A DNA stretch of 64,000 nucleotides, taken from assembly GCA_007258455.2 (NCBI GenBank), contig VDFB02344241.1, positions 62,001-126,000 on the forward strand, in the 5' to 3' direction. Below the pieces are notes generated by a model that worked only from the letters and a program-made list of their open reading frames with translations, made no database searches and was not told where the DNA came from. Origin of the DNA: Sequoia sempervirens. Taxonomy: Eukaryota > Streptophyta > Pinopsida > Cupressales > Cupressaceae. Made by a program: the position numbers and the translations under genes. This document shows positions 34,831 through 46,659 of the stretch, piece after piece (the stretch's first letter is position 1; each line of letters starts with the position of its first letter).

Positions 34831-37380
34831 TTTTATATATCTCATGATATCCTATGCAAAATATTCAATAAATATGAAATTTGTTAGATATATTGTACAT
34901 ACTTTGCATGTTTTGTTTTCCTTATGCATTATAAACTACATAAGGATTTATGGTTTTGAAACTTTGCCTCAATTAAAAGGGTATAAAAATAACCCTATAA
35001 AACAAAGGAAAATAATAACTCTTGAACAAATTTTTCTAACCCTTATAAATAAATTTTCAACTTATACATGTATTCCTATTATATTGTAAAAACCATTTAA
35101 TAATTGAGTTAATATATAAATGCTACTTTCAATAAAAAAAATTGTGCAATTATGATTTGCTTCTGCTACATAAATTTATCATTATTCTCCTCTACTACTT
35201 ATGCCCATTGTTTACTTGACAAATTATTTGCATTTACAATTACAAATTAATTTTTATTATTCTAAATATTGGACAAATTATACACATTCACAATTATAAA
35301 TGAACGTATGTTGCATACATCAATGTGATCTCTTGCCTTCGAGAGAGACCGCTTACAAAAGTATAAAATGTGAGCCTCTTAGGCTATAAGAGAATGGGAG
35401 ATACTTCAATGGATTTGGCTATTCCAATTGAACAACCATTTTTTCCATGTGCTCTGTAACTTTCTATCTCACCCCAAATCTCATGAATGTTGTGCTTCAC
35501 ATTATGAATATCTTCCATCACATAATCAACTCCCTCACTTTTTATGATTTAAATAAATAATTTAGAAACATATTTTTGTGTAATTGTAAATTTAATATTT
35601 TTTTAATTTAATTTTCTAATTTCTAATTTTAAATAGTTAATTTAGAATTTTTTTAAAAAATAATTATTTTTCATTCTTTTATAATTTATTTATTATTCTA
35701 GTGTGAAAAAATATTTTATAATGATATCAAAGAATATTTTTGCTTGTAATGTTAGTATATTAATGTATAAATGTTTATGTAATAGTACATTTAACAAAGT
35801 TCATTCATACTTAATTATCTAAATTTTAGAAACCTCACATATTTTTCAATATCATATCATGATAAATAATATTTTTGATTGGAAAAGATTGCTTAAGTTA
35901 ATTTCAAAACTTACTTTTATAAAATTTAGTAAGTTCTTTTATTACATTTCTAAATTTATAAACTTACCGCATTGCTAAATTTATAAACTTTACTTTTATA
36001 AACTTACTTTTATACTTATTTTTTTGTTAGACTCTATATTTAAGTTTTTATATTTTTATACAATAAAAATCTTTAGTGAAACCTTTAATTTAGGTTTTTT
36101 AATAGATATATTATATTTTTGAATAAAATAAAATATGGATGAATTTTGAATGTTCAAATGAATGTTCTACTAATTCTTTATCTAATTATATGTAATCTAT
36201 TCAAATACTCAACAAACAATTAATATATTTTAACATATAAGTGAAGATTTTATATAAGCTGATTTGCAATAATAAATCTTTAAAATGACAACCAAAACTG
36301 ATTTGCAATAATAAATCTTTAAAATGGCAACCAAACAAGATTTCCAAATTCATTTCAAAACTGACATCTATTAGATCACTGGACAAATTATAGTTTTTAC
36401 ATAACAGTTTATCTGAAAGTAAAAAACACATATATAAGCTGTGGAAATACAGTAAACTGATTTTTAATGATACAAATAGTTTTGACAAAAATTAAATATA
36501 TGAATATATGTTGCATGATTATCCAATACATGAAACTACATAGATGATGAAACATATTTTATATTAACCTATAAGCACCAATGCAAGATCATGACAGCTA
36601 ATTAGAAATACAACCAAATTCTATGTGTTTATCTTTTATAAAGCTAGAACTTCTAGATTAACAAAAGAAAAATACATTTTTCAACCTTTACATTTTTCAA
36701 GCTTTATTAATGTCCCCAGAAGCAATTGTAAGGCCTAATCCACACCTTTATTATAGCTAACCCAATTCCAAAAATGCTGGATGTCTATCTAGTTATAGAA
36801 TTAAATAAGAACCCATCTATTATCGATTACAAACAAGAGGTGAAAATATTAAGTTTCCATTACAATTGAATGCAAAAAGCTAAAGCATATCTAAACCACT
36901 AAATCCCACAAACCCAAGATGTCGGGTTTCCTTTCTAAATTAAACACGGGAAAATACATGGCTTCCATGAAACCGTAACCATGGGAAAATACATGGCTTA
37001 CATTAAACTGTAACCAACTAAAAAATGAATTTTAGGAATTTTTGTTGGTGTTGTATTGGTACCAATTGAAGCACCTCAATAGGACTATCATAAAATTCCC
37101 ACATATTTGTGAATACAGCTATTCACTTACTATGCCAGGCACATACGTGGATGTTTTTCTTTGAAATCAGAAAGCCCATATTTATAGACAGGCTAACCAA
37201 AAAGCTCTGAAGAATCTTTCAGAGTAAAACAACTGAAATTTTTTCAAAAAAAAGCAACAAATCAGAAGAAGATTTCTTACTGAAGTGCCTCCCTGACTTC
37301 AATGACGAAGGGATAAATCATAAAGCATTGTTCCTTAATCAAACACCCAACACAAACAAATCTTGAATAATTAAAGTAGT
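34831..37380. other. AT-rich spacer, no recognised gene
   Basis: A short internal duplication (ctgatttgcaataataaatctttaaaatg) occurs at about 36258-36325. Nothing else is supported. Confidence 0.5.
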
Positions 37381-37392
37381 AGTAAGTCCGAC

Positions 37393-37581
37393 TCAAATAA
37401 TTAAATGACTAATAAAACTAAACCAAGATCTGTGATGGGAGTAGCAACGGAGGTGGGTGTAGGGGAGGGAGTTGCAGCCATGGGTAGGGAATGGAAACAC
37501 TGTGTTCCCGTCCTTGAAAGAGGCAATCGGATTCGTTGTGCTGCAGCTATTGTAGTCCTCTGCACTCACTCGCACCACCAA
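37393..37581 (-). pseudogene. Phytocyanin / early-nodulin-like fragment
   Basis: The minus-strand reading LVVRVSAEDYNSCSTTNPIA followed by SFKDGNTVFPFPTHG matches the central part of plastocyanin-like phytocyanins (V-x-V-S-x-E-D-Y-x-x-C-x-x-x-N-P-I-x-x-x-x-D-G-N-T). These are apoplastic or GPI-anchored blue-copper-like proteins. The Cys of the DYNSC motif is present; the downstream PGPYYFIC part is not, and the frame then runs into unrelated sequence. No signal peptide or first exon is seen upstream. It is an orphan exon or gene fragment. Confidence 0.65.
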
Positions 37582-38699
37582 ATCAAATTAATTTTTTCTT
37601 CTAGTGTTTAAGCATATTCCATACTTTTTGAGCAAGAAATGGCATTGAAATCTCAATTAACACTTACAATCAGTTGGAAGCATTTTCCACTTCTGGCTCT
37701 TCTGTTTCTTCCACCCAAACAGAATCAACTCGTTCTATTTTTATATCCTGAAACTTAATTCTACAACTACTCACACCCATTAGTTTAATGGTCAGTAGCT
37801 AGATTAGAAAGCAATAGATGTTAAATGTAGGAGGCCATAGGTTTTTAAACATTGACTGCTTTGCTAGTTGAAAAATGCAAACCCTCACAAAGAGTGATGT
37901 CCTTACATATCAGGTGAGCTGCAAGGGTCTGTTGAGCCTGCTTTTACTTGATGTTGCATAGTTGTTGAGAGCTCAATCTTTATAGCCTTCGCGTAGGTAA
38001 GCATTCCCAAGGTCTCAAAATACAACACAGTTGATTAACGTCAATCGTCCCGATCATCAAACTTAAATATAAGTCTTTGATCAAAATTTTACAAGAACAA
38101 AGGAGAGGAGAGAGAGAGTGAATGAGGATGTACAAACCAGGCCAGCTGGTCCCACCAATATGGACCACTACTTTTTGTGTTGTTGCAGTGCCATCAATGT
38201 GTAATACTCTTTCCTTTTCCCCAAGACCTAATGACGTATTACATTGACTCTCTACAAGTTTCAGACCTCTGCATACCGGTCCAAGATTAGTACATCTGTT
38301 ACGAAAGATAATATAAATTTTGGAAAAGAGAGAAAATGTTACTTGTGCGGTTGATTGAGATAGGCTATTGTATAAAGGAACGGGAAATCGTCCTGCTGTA
38401 GAGGCTCACCGAGTTTGGAACAGGAAATGAGCGCTTACAATGTCAGCAACCAGAGGCATTGCTGGAGCTAACCATATAAATGCCGCCTCCCCCATGCTGC
38501 TCTCCACGTCCGCCTGCAATTACAAGTAACAGTACTAAACATCCTTTTGGGGAAAATTGTGCATTTCATTTTTCATCAAAGTTTTAGATGAAACAACAGT
38601 ATCCATCATCAAGATGAAAAATGAAGACAAAATCCTAATGATTCTACAAAACATAGGGTTGTTATGTTATAATTTTGATTTTAGTCGAAATAAAATTGA

Positions 38700-38900
38700 C
38701 CAGCAGTCCAAATATGACCTGTGCAGCTGGTTCAGTAACATAGCTGGCTTGCAAAAGTGAGGTCTTAGGTTCAACTCTTGGCAAATACTTTACAAACAGA
38801 TCATACAATGTGCTGACTGGTTAAGAATCCCCTATCACCTCATACACTTGTAAAAATGGCAAATATTCGTTGGATTTAAATTCGAAATCCTGTGGTGGGG
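38700..38900 (+). mobile_element. Possible tRNA-derived SINE inside a DUF639 intron
   Basis: A B-box-like aggttcaactc (38767-38777) is preceded about 45 bp upstream by an A-box-like tgtgcagctggttcagt. It lies between two DUF639 exon blocks. No poly-A tail or target duplication was established. Confidence 0.4.
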
Positions 38901-39841
38901 CTTTGTAGCTTGAACTTGTGCCACATTTTATCTAATTAAAAAGAATAGCAAGAGCAACTTGCTCTTAATTATCAAAAAGTATAGATTGAGCAACACTATA
39001 AGAATCACATCAGGTGCTGAGAGATTGCCATTATGGATAATCCATTGTTTAAAAAAACTCAAAAGGATGAATTTGATGATCATGTCTTATCTGTCAAAAT
39101 TCATTATCTACATATTCCCATACATCTCAGATAGGGACAAGACCACCTCTTTTGTTATGGCCTTGAAAAGATAAAATATGTTTACTATTAATATTGTTTC
39201 AACTTTCGGATACCACAAGGGAAAAAATATTTTATACAAATCACAAATCATTGTACATATTGTACAGTTATGAATAACTCATTCCAGCATAAATAAATGG
39301 CAGAATTTGAGTAGGGTAGTAATGGCCATAGCAATCATTTTCTCATTCCTATGGCCTGCTTACCTGAATAAGTAACTGAGATCAACATAGCTTTATTCAC
39401 AAGGGATGATGTTACAAACAACAAATTAATGAGACATTGCATCCATGACAAGCTTAACAAGATGGAGCAGCATGTCAATGTCATAAAAGTGGAAATCCAT
39501 AACTCTTTTCACCACAGATATTCCTGCTGGTTCATGGTTTGCATAATCCAAACTACCATTGGCTACTCCAAATGCATGTTGTGATATTTTAAATGCTTCA
39601 ATGATGACAATGCTATCGCGTGTCTATGGTAACAAAGAAAATCAGAGCGAAATCAGTAAACCTCCCAAATCACTCAAACAAACCTACATTTATAGTACAC
39701 CTAGAACAGAAAGTCGAGAAAAACACAAGTAGAGAAGCAAAGAATAAAAATAGTTGAAAAGTCAACATAAGAGAAAAATTCATTGACAGTTGAGAATATT
39801 TAAATAACAAAACATTGAAAAGCATGCGGCCATCAACTCAC

Positions 39842-40111
39842 CAGCATAGGCACCAAGTCAGAATAGAAAAGCGAGAACTCATCTTCAGCCTCCTTTGCCC
39901 CCATTTCTATCCCTCTCAGTTGATCCTCCTCTTGACATTCTTTCTCTTGCTCTACACTTGGATATTCCCAAGCAATCATCATATCAAATGTGAAGCAACT
40001 GAAATCCTTGTCACCTAACTTCTTGATCGATTTCCATGGAGATGAATTAAGCGCCTTAAAGCAAGAGAACTCCACCAGATTACGAGCACATTCTTCTCTG
40101 TTATACTTTGC
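39842..40111 (-). pseudogene. DUF639 exon (ARNLVEF...FTFDMMIAWE)
   Basis: This is a clean 270-bp, phase 0-0 exon on the minus strand. The acceptor is ctgactag and the donor ctg|gtgagttg. It encodes 90 residues including NLVEFSCFKAL and FTFDMMIAWE, followed by an acidic EQEKECQEEDQ stretch and EFSLFYSDLVPML. It is the best preserved block of the gene. Confidence 0.72.
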
Positions 40112-40347
40112 CTAGTCAGGTGTTTCCTCTTCAAACTATTTTCACAGATCCTGTATCGTCATACATAGCGCCCTACAGCCAAATCCACAGATAACTTATT
40201 GTTTGCATGCAATGTGATGGAATCAAATGGGTTGTATCAAAACGGTTTGCATGTCAGTTACATACCTCATTCTCTTCCACTACCGGTAGTCATTTTTTTT
40301 GTGTATCTTCGAGTATCATTTCCTCTTGTAACTGCCAATAGTAATCA

Positions 40348-41100
40348 CTGCCAGCAAGGACATTAATTTTACTTAAATTTAGGAAATATAATATATTTTT
40401 TTTCATTGGTAAATTCTATGTTACTTCCACCTGGCTGTCATTTTTAATACAACTTCAAAAACTTTATGGAGAATATTCCTTGAATGCTTTCACTGTATAA
40501 CGCCTTTCAGCGTAATTAATATATATTTTTATAATAATAATATAAATCACATATATTAATATAAAAAAATGGTAACTATTATAAAAATGTCAAAAATTTC
40601 TAAATTCATATTAGAAAATATTCAAAAAAGTTATATTCTATTCTAAATTAATTTATCTTTTTATAATAAAAATTATAAAATGATATATATTATAAATTAA
40701 AATACTATATTATATTTTATTTATAATAATTTTTTACAGTTTAATAAAATATAGCAAGACAAACTATACAGTCTAATAAATTTTATAGCTGTAATATACA
40801 GTCTAAAATTGAAAAAAGGCTCACAAATAGACAATCAAATTCCAGGGCTAATGCACTTACAGGGATGGATGGCCACACACCATAATTGTTGTTCTTCATT
40901 CCTCAACGACTTTCTTTAGCGAGTTACCTTGCCAGAATGTCACACCGTTTGGAGCCAATAAAACTGTAGTTCTCCCAGAAAACTTTTTTTTCACTCCACC
41001 GTCTGTTTTTTAGTTTTTTATGTTTTAATCTCTTTTTCTTGGCGCCAACATTTATTCCATTTTACCATTCACTATTTTTTTTTTCTTTCGCCGTTCAAAG
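40348..41100. other. AT-rich region with dispersed repeat X copy 2 and a possible upstream exon
   Basis: 40383-40520 repeats 29585-29730. On the minus strand 40899-40861 could be a first coding exon (MKNNNYGVWPSIP, then gtaagtg), but its phase does not match the next block, so I do not include it in the gene. Confidence 0.45.
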
Positions 41101-41105
41101 TACAG

Positions 41106-41260
41106 CTTGAGTTGGCCTAATGGTGGAGAACTTGTACTCTTGAAAGAGAGGTCACAAGTTCAAATCTTGCAGGGGGTAAGGTATGTACACCTCGTATTGT
41201 GGAGCACGAGTTAGGTGCCTCCCTCAATATTGGGAGTACGAGGAGTCCCATGTTAAATTT
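41106..41260 (+). mobile_element. tRNA-derived SINE-like head
   Basis: A-box tggcctaatgg (41113-41123) and B-box agttcaaatct (41157-41167) have tRNA-like spacing. The tRNA fold is degenerate, so it is not a functional tRNA. The 3' body and tail are undefined; a 30-bp tandem duplication follows. Confidence 0.5.
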
Positions 41261-41320
41261 ATTTATTTGACATTTAGTGATAAAGAGAATATTTATTTGA
41301 CATTTAGTGATAAAGAGAAT
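41261..41320. repeat. 30-bp perfect tandem duplication
   Basis: atttatttgacatttagtga continuing taaagagaat occurs twice in succession (41261-41290 and 41291-41320) without a mismatch, so it is recent. Confidence 0.95.
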
Positions 41321-42017
41321 ATGCCGTGTGCTCGATTGCTAATGCTCTATGTTATTTCTTTTCGTAATAATTTTTAATGTTAACAAAATATTTGAATAGT
41401 TATTAAAGTATTTTTATTGTAAGTTTTAATAAATTTATATTTATATTAAATATTTTTATTACAATTTTTTTAATATACATTTTAAATTAAATCACATAAA
41501 ATTTATTAAAATTAAATCAAATCAAATTAATATTATTTATATTTAAATTATAAATTCATCTTTTACCTTTCATTTTATTTTTTTAAGTTTTTTAATTTTA
41601 ATCTTACTTGTAATTTTAATATGAAAGTTAAAATTTTAGTTTTAACAGTTTTAATATAGTTTATTTTTAGTATTACCATTTTATTTAAGTACAATTTTTA
41701 CTTTCAAATTAATGTTAATATTGTTTGTAATATATTAATTATATTTTTTAGGTACATTTTTTTAAAATTTTTAATTCTATTATTTAATTATTTATTCTCA
41801 ATAAGTTTATTATTTAGTATTTTTTAAAATTATTTGTTTAAAATGGATATTTTAATTTTACATTTCTTTATAATATGATTTAACTTTGAAATTTATTTTA
41901 CATATTTATTTATGTTTATGAAATTACAAATTATAATTAAAAGTTATTAAAAATAATTTAATTTATAATTATTCATATTATTAAATTTTAATTATTGTAG
42001 AATAATTACATTTTAAA
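41321..42017. other. Very AT-rich spacer
   Basis: Long A/T runs and no coding signal. It ends at the poly-T tract (42020-42029) that is the A-tail of LINE C. Confidence 0.6.
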
Positions 42018-42357
42018 TTGTTTTTTTTTGTTAAATCACAGCTGCAGCAGTATTATATTAATAATTAAAATAAAAGATACAAAGATGCCCTATATGGCAC
42101 TAACAAAGACCTATTCTATCATGATTATAGCTTGGAAGCAGTCAAGACAAAATTCCATGTTTACGAGTTCTTAAACAAAGACAAAAAGGGACACAGACTA
42201 ATCCTTATCTGTAAGCAAGACAAATTTCCACACTTCTTTCCTTTTCCTTTCAACACCACCGAGCTACAATGCACAAAAAAAACCGTCCTCATGTGGCAGG
42301 AGTGAATGTTTGGCAACCCAAATAGCCTCCATCTACAGGTCTCTCTAAGTGGGACTG

Positions 42358-42850
42358 TCATGACGCCTCTTCAACATATGCTGGGGGATAAGCTCCGACT
42401 TGTGTGGCTATGGGAGCTGGGTTGGCAGCCACATTGACCATTATTGACACCTCTTCATCTGCACCTTTATTAGCTAGATTGACAGCTAATATGTTGGCCT
42501 CCCGATATACATGGTTGATAGTATAGTCATCTATTGTGTCTAGAATTTCCAAAGCTCAATCCAAGAGACCCTTAAGCTTCCAATTGGGGATATCTCATTT
42601 TTTGATTGCATTGACAATAATGGCCGAGTCCCCTTCAATTTCAATCTTCGAGATGCTTGGTTGTTTATAGAGCAAGATAACTTTAATTAATCCATTAAAT
42701 TTTGCATAGTTGTTGGTGGCTACTCCTAGGCTAATTGACTTATAGGCAATGACCTTCTTCTCACAAGAGTGAATGTTGTAGCCAGCCCCATCCACCTTGG
42801 GATTCCCTCTAGAGGCTCCATCGAAGTTGAGCTTATGCTAGCCAAACTTC
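42358..42850 (-). pseudogene. RNase H domain of LINE C ORF2
   Basis: On the minus strand: HKLNFDGASRGNPKVDGAGY, then SLGVATNNYAKFNGLIKVI, IEIEGDSAIIVNAI and a final block HVYREANILAVNLANKGAD. Compared with LINE A, the second catalytic Glu (YMEAL) is replaced by Lys (YAKFN) and the last Asp by Asn (AVNLAN). A stop separates 42552 from 42595. It is inactive by these residues alone. Confidence 0.8.
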
Positions 42851-43175
42851 GGAGCTAGCCAAACACAGTGCATCCTTATTGCTTGTTTGTCTTTACTGAT
42901 TTCACCCACAAAGGGGGGAATGCAAAGACCATGCCATTTCTTTCTCATGAGATTATCCCATTCTGAATACCTACAATATTTCCTGACACATGTTTAAAAT
43001 TTCTATTGTTCACTACTTCTACTATGGCTACCTCAATCTTGTTAAGCGGCCTATCAACACATAACTCTTTGTCTTTGAAAATTCTTCTGTTTCTCTCCTT
43101 CCAAATCTCCCAGACCAGTATTGAGGGGCTACTGATCCATAAAGCTCCAAAAAGACTTGATTTTCTTAGTGATGG

Positions 43176-46100
43176 TCAGGCATAAAACCATTGCAAGATG
43201 CTTGAGGGCACGACAGTTGACCAGCCAAGTTTGTCAATGAGCCAACTCCAACATTGAATGGAGAAAGGGCATGTTAAGAGAAGATGATCAGGATTTTCTT
43301 CTACCTTTTTGCATAAAACACACCATGAAGGGCCTAGAAAGCCAATTTTCTTGAAGTAGTCAGAGGTTAAGATCCTTTTTTGAATGGAAGCCCATGCAAA
43401 GGCCCCTAATTTAGGCAGGCATAACCTATCCCAACATAGAGAAATGGGCAGGAGATCTCTAAATTGTTGTGCCTCCTTGTCTATTGCTTGGAACCCATCT
43501 TTAGAATTATATTGCCCATTGTTTGACCTTGTCCAAATTATTTTATCACTGCCTTCACGAAATACCAGAGTCCTAGATGCTAGAATATCTTTTAGTCTTT
43601 CCCAACTATCCTTTCTCATATGAGCTAAAAAATCTTTCCATCTCCATCCAAGAGGCAAGAAAGAGGCATCCCTCTCTGCATAACTAAATAGGTTTGGCCC
43701 CCATATTTGGATGAAGAGACCTTTGAAAGCTATGGTATCCATTAACCTATCTATTGGAGGATGACCGCCCCATGAGTTTTCCCAAAAGAGAACAAATCTG
43801 CCATCAAATACATCCTAAGAGACATGGTGTAAAAGCACACTCCTTTTCATAATGAAATTCCAAATCTTGGATCCTTTCGGAGGATTAGAGACTCTAAAGA
43901 TCTCTTCCTTATTTCTAGAGTTCAGGTATTTCATTTGAATGATTCTAATCCATTTGAGGTCTAGCTGTGAGTAAGTTCTCCAAGCTAGTTTTGCTCCTAG
44001 AGCCTGATTTTTCCAAATCATGTTCCTGAGGCCAATACCCCCATCTTGCTTCGATCTACAAATTTTATCCCAGCATATTAAAGCTATTTTTTTCTTTTCT
44101 GAGAGACCTTGCCAGTAAAATCTTCTCAAGAGTTGCACTAATATTTTGTTAGTCCATGTTGGGAGGTCTAAGCAAGACATCATGTAAATGGGCAAAGCTG
44201 ATAAGACTGATTGGAGAAGAACAACTCTTCCAACCCAGGAGAGCCATTTCCCTTTCCAAACAGATAATCTTTTTTCCATTTTTTCACAGACGGGTTCCCA
44301 TAGTTTCGAATTTCGGATGCCTTTGTCGAGAGGAATCCCAAGATAAGAGCATGGAAGCTTTCCTATCTTGAACCCTAGATTATTAGCTATTAAAATTTCT
44401 TTTCTGTGGTCCAAATTAAAGAAGAAAATTTTAGACTTTTCATTTCTTACCCTTTGACTAGAAGCTTTATCATACTGGTTGAGAATCAACTTGAACTCCC
44501 TTGCTTCCTTTCTAGTTCCCATACCCATCCGAAGGGTATCATCTGCAAATTGTTGATGTGTGCAAGGCTCCACTCCACTCGTAATCTGAATACCTACAAT
44601 CTTTCCATGTCTTCTTGCTTCTGAAATGCTCCTTCCCAAAGCCTCAACCATTATTATAAATGGAAAGGGGGATAGAGGGCCACCCTATCTCAATCCTCTG
44701 GAGGACTCAAAAAAACCTTCAAGTTTCCCATTAACAATTACTAAAAATCTCAAAGTTGAAATACAAAGAAAGATCCAATTTATCCATCTTTTGCTAAAAC
44801 TGAATGCCTCCATGCATTTACACAAAAAATGCCAGTCTAATTTATCATAAGCCTTCTTCATGTCTAGTTTGATGATCATACTCGGTCTCTTTTGACTCTG
44901 GATTGAGTGCATCGCTTCTTGGGATAAGATTATACCATCCAGAATTGATTTGCCTGGGACAAAACCAGTTCGTTCATTTGATATAATACTTGGAAGCACC
45001 TTCTTAAGTCTATTGGCCATGACCTTAGCCAAAAGTTTGTAGATCATGTTACATAAAGAGATAGGTCTAAATTCTTCCCACCTCATGACATTCTCTTTTT
45101 TTGGAATAAGAGCTAAATATGTGTTATTAATTTCTTTCAGAAATCTCCCTGCTTCTGAGCTACTATTATAGCTTCAACCACATCATCTCCAATGATACTC
45201 CAACATTTTTGGTAGAAACAAGCTGGGAAACCATCCGAGCCTAGGGCCTTGTCCATTTGGAACTGAGAAAGGGATACTTCAACTTCCGCCCTAGAAATCC
45301 TTTCATTGAGCATCTTATTCTGTTCTTCCGAGATCAAGTTGGGAATGAAAAGTGCACATTTTCTCTGGCTGTCTAAATCTGAACCCTCCAAATCATTGAG
45401 GATGTTGTTAAAATACTCCACTGCACTCTCTGCAATCAAGGTAGGATCTTCCAGGACCACTCCATATTCTACTTGTATTCTTGTAACTTTGTTTGTTGCT
45501 CTTTTTTGCTTGACTGAGTTATGAATTCTTTTTGTGTTTTTATCTTCGTCCTCAAGCTAGGATTCCTTGGAATTTTGCTTCCAATAGATCTCTTCTTTAG
45601 CTAGAATATCCTCATAATCCTGCAAAAGTTTCTTTTCAAGGTTAAAGTTCTCCTAGTCCATACCATCCTTTAGAACTTGCTCATTCAAGGTTGCCAACTC
45701 CTGTTCTATTTTCTCTTTTTCTGAGAATAAGTTCTTAAAATGTTCTTTATTCCACTGTAATAACTTGTGCTTGGTTGCTTTCAGCTTAGACACTAGGAAA
45801 AATAACTTAGACCCTGAGAAACGCTCTTCATTCCACCATTCTTGTAGATTTGTGAGGAATTTTTTATGTTTTAACCACATAAACTCGAACTTAAAGGGTG
45901 ACCATTTAGGTTTCTTATCTCCTAGGATCTCTAATAGAATTGGAAAATGATCAGATCCTGACCAAGGCTGAATAGATTCTTTCAGTACATAGGGAAGGGC
46001 AGATAGGTCCCCTTTTATGAAAAATCTGTCTAGTTTTTCTGCAATCAAGCTAAAGCCAAGCCTACAGTTATTCTAGGTAAATTCATTACTCCCAGTCTCG

Positions 46101-46650
46101 ATTTCCATTAGACTATTCCTACAAACCCAGTTACTAAAGTCTTCCTGGGATTGACTAATCATCTAAGATCCTCCCCTTTTATTAGAGCAGTGTAAAATTG
46201 CATTAAAGTCTCCTCCTAGAATTATGAGTTGATCTGAGAATCTTGTTAGGAGCCTTTCAATCTCTAACCAGACTTCTCTTTTCCTTATGGTGGGAATGGG
46301 TCCATAAACATTGATTAGGATAAATTTCAAATTGTTGTTTAGAGATTTGAAAAACTCACCCTACCAATGCTTTGTTTCCTCCACCATTTCAAAGCTCACA
46401 ACATTTTTCTTCCATAGTATGGCCAATCCTCTAGAAGCACCATCTGCATTTACTGCCATTGCCTGCCATATACCCAATCTGAGAGAAAATTTAGCCACAT
46501 CCTCTGAACTTAATTTTGTTTCTTGAAGGAGTATTATATCAGTCTAGTTTGTTATACATTTGCGCTTGACCAAGTGCTGCTTGTTAGGGACATTTAAACA
46601 CTTAACGTTCCAAGACAATATTTTCAGAGCTTTTGAGGAAGGGTTGATCC
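43176..46650 (-). pseudogene. LINE C ORF2: endonuclease, RT and zf-RVT, interrupted
   Basis: The endonuclease is at about 46620-45900 (LSWNVKCLNVPNK, LLQETKLSSE, ILGGDFNAIL, SGSDHFPILLEI). RT is in two main pieces: 45086-44685 (FRPISLCNMIYKLLAKVMAN, IIKLDMKKAYDKLDW) and 44651-43815 (FADDTLRMGMGT, NEKSKIFFF, LPCSYLGIPL). zf-RVT is at 43742-43176 (LGAFAWASIQKRILT, WCVLCKKVEENPDHLLLTCP). The catalytic Asp residues of motifs A and C are present. Stops and frameshifts near 46520, 45650, 45540, 45130 and 43815 break the frame. The segment at 45460-45137 has the LINE linker with DKALGSDGFPACFYQKCW. Confidence 0.9.
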
Positions 46651-46659
46651 CTTCCCCTA

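Larger units (their letters stand above)
37907..40347 (-). pseudogene. DUF639-family gene, multi-exon, apparently broken
   Basis: Plant DUF639 proteins are of unknown function; some members have C-terminal membrane segments. The exon-like blocks, in transcription order, are: 40347-40266 (DYYWQLQEEM, with an in-frame TGA); 40111-39842 (ECARNLVEFSCFKALNSSPW, FTFDMMIAWEYPS, donor gtgagt); 39623-39426 (SIVIIEAFKISQHAFGVANG, MDFHFYDIDMLL, ending at TAA 39426 unless spliced earlier); 38513-38410 (GEAAFIWLAPAMPLVADIVS, donor gtgagc); 38268-38138 (LHIDGTATTQKVVVHIGGTS plus WPG); and about 38047-37907 (RLTLIN, frameshift, LYFETLGMLTYAKAIKIEL). Phases of the 38.4 and 38.2 kb exons agree (2/1). The last exon lacks a clean acceptor and has a 2-nt loss. 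No C-terminal exons were found, so this is probably a pseudogene. Confidence 0.68.

Noticed and set aside
40861..40899. Possible first exon of the DUF639 gene (MKNNNYGVWPSIP, donor gtaagtg)
   Set aside because: Its phase does not fit the next exon-like block, and 13 codons are too few to judge.
41106..41180. Possible tRNA gene
   Set aside because: Boxes A and B are present but stems do not pair well, and the sequence runs on into a SINE-like body.
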